Shown here: in pieces, positions 22,784 to 33,000 of the stretch
Numbering within the stretch: position 1 is the stretch's first letter
How the letters are laid out: each line of letters starts with the position of its first letter
Assembly: GCA_015179045.1 (NCBI GenBank)
Contig: WHUZ01000012.1
Coordinates: 1,364,001 to 1,428,000 of the forward strand
Length of the DNA stretch: 64,000 bases
DNA from: Kalaharituber pfeilii
Lineage: Eukaryota > Ascomycota > Pezizomycetes > Pezizales > Pezizaceae
Direction: 5' to 3'
The notes under the pieces: model-generated
The model's database searches: none
Told to the model about the DNA's origin: nothing
The model's input: only the letters and a program-made list of their open reading frames with translations
Position numbers and translations under genes: made by a program

Positions 22784-23840
22784 GATATGGGAGCAAAGAT
22801 GGGAATGGATCGGGGATGATGTTGAGAGATGCAGGGGTGAATGCATTAGGAGTGAGAATATTGGGGCCTTGGGTAGCATTTTCAAGAAAAGGAGACCATT
22901 TAGCAGAACGAGTCACGGAACAACTTACGCGCGGCGGCACGAGATGGATTAGCAGGATATCCTTTGCTGATCTAGCTTCCAAGGACCGAATCAGTTTCTT
23001 ACATCAACAAAACACTTCAGGAATATGAAACATCCGGTCCATATAATCTTGCAGCTTCCATAGCCATCACTCCAATGCCTGGAGACGTCATTCTTTCTTC
23101 CGAAAAGCGGGGGTTTCTGCTTCGGCGTTTATTGGGAAAGATTCAGTTATATAACTTACTTCCAATGTACTTGAGCTTGGCTCTTGTTTGGATTGACGAT
23201 TCATGTTTAATCTAATTCTAATATCATTAATCTACTTGACTTTGATGTTTTCTATATTCAAGTGTTCTCGTGCCCAATATTCAAGGTAAATCAATGATCG
23301 TATCATGAATTAGTTACCAGACACGTGATCACAGAGTACATGCACCCTTGTTGGCATTTACCAAAGCTGTATGCTCAGATGTAGGAAAATATCGCCGGTC
23401 ATACCAACCGAGCGGCGGCCAAAGCTGTTACAGGCACAGAACGTTTGTGATGCAATACTTTCGCCTATTTCAGCACCTACGTACGATTACTGTATATGCA
23501 TCTGGATGCAACAGATGTGTTCATTAGTAGACTCACTTTTGTATCCATTCCCAAGTAGCAGTTAAAAAACCCATTTAACACATAACAAAATAAGAACCAT
23601 AAAAAGAAAAACTCATAGCACAAGAAAAAAAAAAATAAAAAATGAGTATGAATAGATTCCCGAAGAACACAGAAGACATCAAGTTTAACTCCCAGCCCCG
23701 GCCGCCCCGCACCACCTTGATTCCCTGAACAGATTTCCCCTTGCGATGCGCGGTGATGAACGAAGGAGACGTTTATTTGCAAACACGAGACAGAGGGAGA
23801 AAGCGTATTTTGAAGGATTGGTTCAATTTGTTTGCTTTAT
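22784..23840. other. Convergent spacer HSBP1 / eL32
   Basis: About 1.06 kb between two converging genes. No supported open frame. A polyadenylation-like signal for eL32 is noted separately. The rest is AT-rich with short A runs near 23580-23645 and no recognised element. Confidence 0.55.
23772..23777 (-). terminator. AATAAA polyadenylation-like signal for eL32
   Basis: TTTATT on the plus strand, that is AATAAA on the minus strand, about 64 nt downstream of the eL32 stop. Position and sequence fit a poly(A) signal, but fungal signals are loose and this is not proof. Confidence 0.35.
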
Positions 23841-24626
23841 TTATGCCTCAGTTGTGACCCGCCCCTTGGGGTTTGTAACTTTGACGCCCAACGCCTTCGC
23901 CCTAGCAATGATCTCGACACGCTTTCTGGAGGATACACCGTGCCCGATTCTGTGATAGCACAGCCGCATTAGCTAAAGCACCCTCATCAAGGTGGATTCC
24001 GCAATGGGCGTTGTAGATAACATACTCAGCAGCAAAGGTCTTGTTGTGCATGAGAAGCAGGTCGACATCAGCGGGGTTCTGAACAAGGAAGGCCTTGTGC
24101 CCAGAAGGCATCATAAATTTGGTTTTTTTGTTGGAGCCATAACCAATCTGCGATCCCGCACATTTGCACAATCAGCATCATATACATCACCGCCGATAAA
24201 TGAAGCCTGGCTGTCAATCTCCCAGAGTCATGCAATTTGCCCCTTTTCAATCCCCCTACTCCGAAGTTCTGAGACGTACAGATGGCATGGCAAGTTGGCC
24301 CTTAAACCGCCTTCTCACACGGTTGTCGATACCCTTGGGTTTCCGCCATGCGCTCTTGACGCACTTGAATTCATGGCTCTGATGCCTGGCGAACTTCTTA
24401 GTTCCTATCGATTCCGACCAGAACGGAGACTGTCAGCATTTCGCCCTGTATCAAATAATCTATTTATCCTCCCCGCCCAATCCTGACTCCTTTGCTTTCA
24501 AAATTAATAGCAATCCGTCTCCAATCATGTCTTAACAGCAACTTCAGAGTAGTGTTTGCCGCAGATGAGAAATAACGTGATGACCATAAACATACTCTTT
24601 TTGACAATAGGAATGTGAGCAGGCAT
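23841..24626 (-). CDS. RPL32: 60S ribosomal protein eL32 (128 aa, 4 exons)
   Basis: Structural protein of the large cytosolic ribosomal subunit. Minus-strand exons are 24626-24596, 24404-24280, 24147-24026 and 23949-23841; the phases join exactly to 128 aa, near the usual 130. The protein carries the hallmarks [70 protein letters not shown] and [22 protein letters not shown]. The first coding exon is only 31 nt and the first intron is 191 nt, the kind of early intron common in fungal ribosomal-protein genes. The N-terminus ([11 protein letters not shown]) lacks the extra lysine pair seen in many fungi. No in-frame ATG lies just upstream, so this start is preferred, but an additional upstream exon is possible. 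EBP2 and TIF3, both translation-related, are nearby. Confidence 0.93.
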
Positions 24627-25782
24627 TCTGATGATGTCCCGGGGTTGAATTTGTCGAATATGTCGTGTTGTCGTGTGCCGTTCGCTGGACTGGGCCGTTA
24701 GTTTTTCTATAGTGTTGTAATTTTCCACCAACTTTGGTGGGAAGTGCTAATCACTAGGCGGAGGGTCAGCCCTATCTTGCAATACTTAACGCACAAATGG
24801 ACTATGTTGAGTCAGCATTGTAACTTGATGCATAAAGTACTAGTACTATTTCTATGTGCATATATATGCAAATGTTGATCGGAGAGATTCAACAGTCTTC
24901 ATGGTTAATCAGGCCACCAATCCTGTGCAATTTCAAGCTAGCATCAGAGTGTACGTCCCCAGAGCAATTTTGTTCTATGTCGCAATATCACATCTTAAGG
25001 AGTAGGGGTAGAAGCTTTGATATACTTGGAGGTCTGGGTAGTCATCATGCCATTGAAAATGCGACATCAATATCAACTAAGGTCGCAGTCTCACGAAACC
25101 ACTTGCGTCCGTTTCTCTTCAAGGTGATATTGACAATATGAAAAGCTTAAGGGCGAGACAATTGACATTTTCTATTTTCATCATTAAACAAGTGTCGTTA
25201 CTTATTCTACCAATAGTAGTAGATACATTCATTCCTAGCCAACCAGACTACTTAGATGTACTCAGTCCTCATACTCCCGCACGCCGTCGAAATTTGATAG
25301 CCTGGAGAAATAACTTTTGAGATGGAAACAAGAGATGATAGAACAGCACAGAAAGTTACTGAAATCGTGTGTACACCACTAACATCTGCACCTGAAGGCT
25401 AGCGCTACCACTGGAAGGGCATTGTAATCCGGAAAGGCTTGAAGCGCTGAATATACCGTGCACATACAACAGAAATTTAGAAAATAGAAAACGGCAAAGA
25501 AGGGTGAATTGACATACAGCAATACTGCCCTGCGAAGCGAAAATAAATGATGGTTTAGCAACATGTAAAGTAATCAAATTTAGGGAGTATGAGGAAGAGA
25601 ATGGCAGACATGAGTTTCGAATTCCGTAGGTAAAACCAAAAAGAAAAAAGGACACAGCAAAGACAAGATAGAAAACGGTTTTAGATAGCCGTCCCAATGC
25701 CAGAATGAAATCAGAAGCAGTTTAATAACAACAGCTCAGAGAAAGTATGGCAAAGACCCTTCTGGCGTGGCGATGGTGAAAT
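24627..25782. other. Spacer TIF3 / eL32 with eL32 promoter
   Basis: About 1.16 kb between the 3' end of TIF3 and the start of eL32, both on the minus strand, so the right-of-gene part near 24627-25100 should hold the eL32 promoter. No coding region or named element is visible. Confidence 0.5.
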
Positions 25783-27887
25783 TTATGACACAGTAGCCAG
25801 CTTTGATCCACCACGGCCTTTTTTGGCTGGTACAGTTGACCATCCGGGCTCCGGTTCAGGTTCGAGAGTTCCTGTAACTTCGGCCTTCGATGCATCCTGC
25901 ACCTTGTTGTCTTCCCTACTATTTCGCCTGTCGGGTCCTCTTCTCCAGTCACGACCTCCTCCAGGAAGGCTTCTCCCTCCTCTGTCGCTTCTTTCGCCGC
26001 CGCGTTCAGGCCTCTCATTCCGATCTCCCCGTTCTCCCCGTTCTCCCCGTTCCCCCCGTTCTCCCCGTTCTCCCCGTTCCCCCCGTTCTCCCCGTTCTCC
26101 CCGTTCTCCTCGTTCACTCCGTTCACCGCCCCTTTCGCCCCTGAAACCCCCTCTGCCTCCAAATTCACGCGGTTCACGTGGCTCCCGAAGCGATGTATAC
26201 ACCCTCTCAGGCCGAGAAGGTTTGTCAGTTTTCTCCTCTGATTTCTCACCCGGTTCAGGGTTTGTAGCTTGTGCAGCCTCCTCCACTTTGGCGAGCTTCT
26301 CAGCTTCTTCCTTGGCCTTTCGTTCTTCGGCCTCTTTCTTCTCCCGCTCTTCCTGCTCCTTCTTCAATGCTGCTCGTCTTTGCTCAACTTCCCTGATTCT
26401 TGCTTCGGCATCGATCGGTTTGGCACCAGCAAAGGGATCAGATTTTGTGCTTACAGGCTCTGCAGGGGTGGTGCTTGGTTCTGGGAGCCCCTCGGATCTT
26501 TTTTTGAGCTCCAACTTCGGCCGCGTTTGCGGAATGACGGGGCTGGTTGGCAAGCTGCGTTCTATTGAGGATGGAGCGTCTGGGCGAGCACTCTTACGCC
26601 ACTCACTATCCCTTTCAGCAGCGGTAGGCACTCTCTCTGTTAGAGGGCGCTCACGGAACTCTCTTCTTGAAACACCTTCTGAAAAGGGAGGACGGTCTCC
26701 GGGAGAGCGTCTCCTTACCTCTCTGTGACCCCCTTCGGAGGGGGTTGGTGAGATAGGGGCAAGAGGACCTTTTCTTTCCCAAGTACTGAGATCCCGCACT
26801 TTGCTGTCACTTATACCTTCTCTTTCACCGAATCTGTCCGATCGGCTCCCGCGGGACGGTGCATCCTGTGGGCTGAGTGGACCAGTGCGGCGCCATTCAC
26901 CTAATGTACGGTCGTCGCCTCGATCCTTCGCTATGTGGAGTTAGCAATTGTGTTCAGCCGGAGAAAGGTGATAGCATACGTGGCTCTGCAACGCTAACTC
27001 TGATAGTGCGACCACCTAATTGAGTGCCAGTGAGATCCAATGCCTGTTTGAGGCCATCCAAGGAGCTGTATTCGACATAGCCAAAGCCCTTAGGTCTATC
27101 TTCAATTTTGTCTCTTACTAGTCTCACGCTGACTACGTCACAGCCAGCAAAATGTGATTCAATATCCGCCTCAGTCGTGACCCACGACAGATTTCCAATG
27201 TGCGCAGTATACGGCGGTCTGTCTGGCAAGGGAAGGGCCGGGCGAGGATAACGATCTTCTCTGGCTTGTTGCGAAGTTAGCTGTCATTGTCCTGAACTAC
27301 AGCCAATCAAAGCCATACCGCCGCTTCGAATGGAATCACGTTCCCCTCCACGGGAGAAAGTATTACCGTAACTGCTCGTGTCTCCTCCATAGTCGCGACG
27401 ACCATATCCAGTACCACTAACTGATGGTGCATTGATTGTCAGCCACTGAACTGGCAAATAGCCAAGAATGAGGGCTAGTTACCTGCAGATGCTGTAAAGG
27501 AGAGGCTTGTCAGCATCACCCTGTATCATCAATTAATGAGAGAACTACTTACGGACGGTTGGCAAATCTTCCATCTCATCTGCCCACGAGCTGGTGCCAA
27601 GGGCTAATAGTAGAAGAGGGAATTAGTGAATGTCCACAATTTATAGTGATTTGCGTGGATAATTCAAAAGTGCAAAGTTGACATACATTCATCATTCATG
27701 AATTCCACAAGGGTAAATTTCTTCTCTTTTTTAGGAGCTGTACATAATGTTAGCATTGCCCAAACAATAAAATGAGCAGTGAGCCGTCGACTTGAAGTCT
27801 AAGCAATGGAAGTAAGAGGGCATGAGGCGGGGCTCCACAAGATATTGCGGGGCCACAATCACCCTGGACGGAATTGGACGTACCCAT
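25783..27887 (-). CDS. TIF3: Translation initiation factor eIF4B (TIF3; 549 aa, 7 exons)
   Basis: RNA-binding factor that stimulates the eIF4A helicase and promotes 48S scanning. Minus-strand exons: 27887-27884, 27737-27687, 27603-27553, 27491-27483, 27420-27319, 27264-26980 and 26930-25783; the phases join to 549 aa. The N-terminus MAPKKEKKFTLVEFMNDE, then SLGTSSWADEMEDLPTV, matches the conserved eIF4B/Tif3 opening. One RRM lies at about 91-167, with RNP2 AHIGNL (93-98) and RNP1 KGFGYVEY (131-138). Next comes an arginine-, serine- and proline-rich region with repeated DRxxxEWRRTGPL-like and STWERKGPLAP motifs. A charged coiled coil (EARIREVEQRRAALKKEQEE) follows, and a run of GER units is near the C-terminus, which ends in WSTVPAKKGRG. 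Exon 1 holds only ATG plus one base. The acceptor of exon 6 is AAG, preceded by a CTAAC branch site. It is divergent from FMP27. Confidence 0.9.
26025..26115. repeat. TIF3: 9-bp coding minisatellite in TIF3 (GER repeats)
   Basis: About ten copies of a CTCCCCGTT-type 9-mer with C/T variants. On the coding (minus) strand it encodes consecutive Gly-Glu-Arg units. Because nine is divisible by three, copy-number change keeps the frame. RGG/GER-like repeats in eIF4B bind RNA. The opposite strand reads as Ser-Pro-Arg repeats, producing a misleading 301-codon frame. Confidence 0.9.
27483..27491 (-). other. TIF3: 9-nt microexon of TIF3
   Basis: On the minus strand, TTTACAG precedes and GTAACT follows the nonamer CATCTGCAG. 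It adds Pro-Ser-Ala across phase-1 joins. Because it is a multiple of three, skipping it would keep the frame, so it is less certain than the LIG4 microexon. Confidence 0.55.
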
Positions 27888-30092
27888 GATTGCGAAGACA
27901 GCGAACGCGCTCTAGAGTATCAAGCGCACTAGCCGTGGGTCGAGGCTGAAGGTAATGTATGCCTCCAGCAAAGAAGAGATATGTGCTGGATGATTGTTTT
28001 TGCGGAGAGGTTTCTTTTGTGCTATTTCAGATTTTTTTTTTTTTTTTTTTTTTAATGTAGGTTGTGGAGGGTGGGGGGGGGGGGGGGGGGGATGCAGTGC
28101 CGATGTTGCAGGATGGGGGTAGGGAATCAAACGACTGCGGGCGTGGATGGATGAGCGATGGGATTTTTCAGGACAAGAGTGCGGGAGGAATAATGGGCAA
28201 GGTTCTTTTCTGGGACGGGGGCCTGCGGCGTGTGGGACCGCTGGCAGCAATATGCTTATGGCAGGCGGCGTGTGGGCTGGGCTGGGCTGGGGTGGGAGGT
28301 ATGATACGGGCGTGGTGGCCGGCTCGAGGAAAGGCTTCGCAACACGCAATGGCCGCCCACCCAAAGGCCCTTAATTTCGCCTGATAGGGTTAGGCCCCCG
28401 GGCCCCGCCGCCCTTGCCTCTGCGCAAAGGCTCGCGAGCACCCTTAAACGAATGCTCTGGTACTGCTGCGAAAAAAGCCCCATCCGGCTTCGCTTGCAAT
28501 TGAGGCCGAAAACGCAAAGGAACAGATCACAAAGGACAGGAGCACGCTCAACGCCTGCAGACGGTCCCGGCCAGAATGGATAGCAGCGCAGCAGCCCAGG
28601 CTCCCATCAGTGCTGGGCATGGGTGTCTTACTTAACCGGCCCGTCGCTCTGCCTATGCGTCCGGAATACGCATCTTCTTCATGTAGTGTCACTTTGTTTG
28701 CTCTCGGCTCGATGCACAAGGGCACGTTTCTCATACAGTACAGTGGAGAGTAGCTTTCGTGCTTTCAACCTCGCTTGGGCAATTGCACAAGTTCTCATTC
28801 TCATAGCACATACTGAGGTGCATTGCTACAGCTTTTGCTCGCATACAGTGTCCCCATGTGTCAATAGATTGTCCAAGAGAGGGATTGCCTAAAGGGGCGC
28901 AGCAGGTCCAATAGGTGCAACAGTAGGCTTCATTTGAGCATATTAGCATTCCCGCATGCTGTGACTTCTCGGTTAATCCATATCACAGGAGGACTGGAGG
29001 AAGGAGGCCTCTGGAACGGACAATCGGACAATCCATTCTAATTGAAGTTCTACCAACAGACTAACAAAGAGTATACAGTGATGTTGCGGCAGAAGCGCCT
29101 ATTGATTGATACAGAGATTGAAACAGAAGCAGCTTCCTGAGAGCAATACGTGAAGTGGTGCAAGTGTGTGAATCGTGCTGTCGAATCGTGCTGTCGATGC
29201 TAGGACCGTGAGACATATTTGCTACCGGTACTTGGGTGCCATATATTTCAGGTGCGTTTGGACATGGTACCAGATGCTAGTGTATAGGTTGTACCTGCCC
29301 TGCAACACTTGAACACTTAATGGTCACAAGATTCTGAGGTATTGTGCATCTCTGGAGACATTAAAGCATGTGCATCCGGGCTGTAGTCAAACGATCACAC
29401 GAACGAGTGCGGCATTATAGATACCTTTTACTCGCATGTCAGAGTGTGCGTCAAGTTAAGCTACGTATGTGAGCATCAAGAGTGCGGTCTCAGATCCACC
29501 AGATCTGTCCTTGAACGCACCTGACAAGGATCACGGCCAAGAATTCGGTACTCTAAAGTAGTGTGTCTGGAGCCCGGCGCTTCACCGCTAGCACGTTTGT
29601 GGTAAGAAGCCGTGCATCGGCACCTGGCCCCGCCAAGACCGCAATTCAATGTCCAGAGCTGTGGGCAATTAAGCAGAAAAGAAAAGAAGTAAGCTTTCCG
29701 CTCATGCTCACCCGCACGCTCCAACCAGTCCCCCTTTCTCTGGCGTGTGCACACCTTGAGGCAGCGCATATATAGCACATTCGGGGCTGAAGGAGCAGCA
29801 TAGCAGTCCAGATCTATCGCAATAGCAGAGTCCAAAGATTCATTCCATACCACAAGAACTCCTGTGCACCATTGGCAGAGCGACCTAGAGCCACTTCAGA
29901 TAATATACACACATCACGGGCGACATGAAAGCCTAAAAGGGCTCCAGGAAGCAGAAGGACCGAGCTTAGGCAAGAAGACGAGTAGGGGGCGGCGGCATCA
30001 ATCTTCTACTCCTTTTCAAATTCTCCAGCCAACGAAATAAACATAACTATCTACAGCAATTCCCCGAACACCAGTGGCTCTCTAGGATCAGG
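27888..30092. promoter_or_regulatory. Divergent spacer TIF3 / FMP27
   Basis: 2.2 kb between two divergent start codons; it must contain both promoters. Near the TIF3 side are a 22-base T run (28032-28053) and a 19-base G run (28073-28091). A minus-strand frame at 29476-29853 has no coding character. Nothing else recognised. Confidence 0.5.
28032..28091. repeat. Adjacent poly(T) and poly(G) tracts
   Basis: T22 at 28032-28053, then 19 bases, then G19 at 28073-28091. Seen directly, 145-204 bases upstream of the TIF3 start codon. The G run could form a quadruplex on the plus strand; in yeasts such tracts exclude nucleosomes. Confidence 0.85.
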
Positions 30093-33000
30093 ATGAAACA
30101 CCCCGGACCATCCGGATCGACTGGATCCATACTCACAACTACCCTGCAGATACCGACGTTTCTACTCGGGATTGTCGTCTTGCTCTATATTGCATCATTT
30201 GTTGTTTTTGCAATTGTCCGTATTGTGACCGGTATATCCATCCAGCGGCTGGGATATCTATCACTCAAAAGAATCAGCTATGAGCCAAAAGATGGGATCA
30301 AAATTGAAGTGCGGAAGCTGGGCCTTCTGTTCCATCGTCCTACTTATGCACAACCTTCGTGGGTTAGCATCGTTATTGGTGACTCACAGGTCACAGTGGA
30401 TCTTCGGAAGAAGGGGCCTGGAAAAGATGGGGAAGGAGATCTATCGGGCGCAAAGGGTAGACCGATGAAGAATCAACAAGCCAATTTAGAAGAGAATCAG
30501 ACAGGAAATACGAGCACTAAATTGCCAAAGAAACATATCTGGGAAGATACGGAGAAAATGCATCGATTGATGAAAAAACTGCGGCGTCTAATACGGTATT
30601 TGAAAATGGTCGACATAGTGTTCACAAACGCTACTCTTTCAGTGCTCAATGTTGGATCGGTGCAGATAGGGAGCACGACTATTTCTGTTGATACCGGGCG
30701 TGAGGCAGCCGATAGAAGCCGGGTATTTGACCATTGCAAAGCTCTGACGGCGCAACAAACACCCTCGGAATTGATATTCACCATCAGGAGTGTATTGTTT
30801 ACACCTGATAAAAAAGAGTCAAAGGAGATTCTGGATCATTGCAATGTTAATGCATATGGAGTTTTACAGGATGGTGTTAACGGCATAATGGATTCTGCTA
30901 TGGCTGTTAAACTGGGCAGAATCAACCTCCATTATGATGAAATAACGAGCTGCTTAAAAAAGTATAGGGACTTTAAGGAGCCTGGGGCTTCCAAGTCAAA
31001 GAAAAGCAAGCTTGAGTCATTAGGCATTTTGATGGAGGAAATGGTAGTTTCTGGGAGTCGTACAGATCGCATGGCAGAGGCTGTGATGGAATGGAGGGTT
31101 CTACTCAGGACATTACTTGAGGGTATTAAGGAGGTGCAGTTTGCTATTTGTCATCTCGTCGTCACTAAAGAGATACGGTCTGTGCAACCTGCTGGATGCC
31201 CTCTCCTAATGGTTTTGGTCATGAAGGAGCTGGGGATGGATATCCATCGTCTTGACCAAAAGTCACCTGCGCATCAGATGTACGAGATTCAGCCCAAAGT
31301 ATTATTATCTTGCTAATTTTGATTTCAGGTACTTCTCTCCTCAAGACGTTGCCCACCAGGCGCTTCTGGCAGCAATATCCATCTCCATCAGCATTGATGA
31401 TGGTCGTGGAAATCAGGACAAGTTGGTATATATGCCTATGGTCACCATGACTTCTAGAACGACCTTACCATCAAAGACAATCCAATTGGTTGAAACTGAT
31501 TCTGACCGCAATACTAACATCCTATTTGCTACCGTTGTTGTGACATCACCGTCCGTTGACCTTGAGCCACGGCATCTGCCAATCGTGCTAGCTATGCTTC
31601 AGTCGAAGCCGAAACATAGCAACTCCGCCACAAAGAGAACACAGCTCATATCAAAATTACTACCCAAGGCTAATATAAAGTTCTCTATTCATGAACCGGT
31701 AATTCGCATCGTATTACCACCGAGGGAACAAAGTGATCGTGAGGCTGGCAAGATTGATATGTTGATATCATCTTTCTCCTCCATTTCAGCTGATATTGAG
31801 TCTTCACACTCAACAGATGGTAGCCCCTCACACTACTCCTTCAATTCATCCCTCAGAGTTGCATCGCACTGTCTTTACTATCAGTCAGCATCAGGGGAGA
31901 AGCATGATCTCCTGGAAACCGAGACCCTCGATGTTCGAGCCCAAGCACACGCTTCGCCCGATGTACATGTCAACGCGACGGCGTATCTAGACACCTTCAT
32001 CATACGACTAGTCAAGCCAGAAATTGTGCAGGGCATTAAGCAAATGGTTGGACAGTTCCACCGTGATGTAAAGCCAGATAAGCTATACACAACACAACAT
32101 AGTGAGACGCCAAATATCGTACGACGCCTTCCACTGTGGCTGAATGAATTTAGCCTAGAAGGGAGAGATTTCAGCGTCGAGGTTGCGGGAATAGATGATG
32201 AAATATCCGAAGCTGTCCGTGGAGCTGCATTTGTTTTGGATTCCTGGACTGTTGATTATAAGTGCCAGAGGCCGGATGGTCTAAACAAACCTCCTCCACG
32301 ACGACGCGCTGCCTCTAGAGCTCTATCCCCCGAAGAAGCCCTGGGACATATCAAATATATGAAATACTCAAAAAACCCAACCGATGGAAGGAAGATGAGA
32401 TTTAGTTTTCAAGGCATGGAGTGCTATATGGTGGAAGATGACACATGGGAGCAAGATCCCTTCCTCAAAATTCCTCATTTTGATACGAGCTTCACCACTT
32501 CTACTGAGCAGGAGGGACAATCACTGAACATTGCCGCCAGTTTGAAGACCTTCATGTTCAATTATTCGCTATACCGGCATTACTGCGTAATCGTCGCCGC
32601 AAAAGTCTTGAAGGAGGCATTTACAGATACGAAAGATCCAAGATCGCCACCAAGATCACCCGCTAGGTCACCAAGTTTAGGAGCGCGAGCTCCGCAGGTA
32701 CACTCCCCTTCATCTGATCTCCATTCATTGAGTGCATGGAGTGAGTTCGCTGTTGAAATGATGGAGAGCCCTATTTCCATGCCTGAGTTTATAAGCATTG
32801 ATGTACAAATCGACCACTTCCAAGCAAAGGCAACTTTTTCAGCAGATCCGCCGATGATGTTTGAGGTGTTTGGGCTAGAAACAGGTCGCCAGAAATGGGG
32901 CTTTCCTTACCTCAAAGCAAAGGGGATGCGGTTGTATTCCGACAGTCCGACGGTGAAGGGGTCTTGGGCTCGATTGGTCAGCCTACGTCAAATGAGGGTG

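Noticed and set aside
24405..24595. Intron-encoded box C/D snoRNA in eL32 intron 1
   Set aside because: A CTGA box is present but the C-box candidate is poor (ATGATTG) and the only stem does not enclose both boxes.
25823..26728. 301-codon plus-strand frame with Ser-Pro-Arg repeats
   Set aside because: Antisense shadow of the TIF3 last exon and its GER minisatellite.
31252..31316. Overlapping frames suggesting two separate genes at the start of FMP27
   Set aside because: A 49-nt intron (31280-31328) with CTAAT branch site and CAG acceptor joins them exactly at the conserved MYFSPQDVAHQ string.
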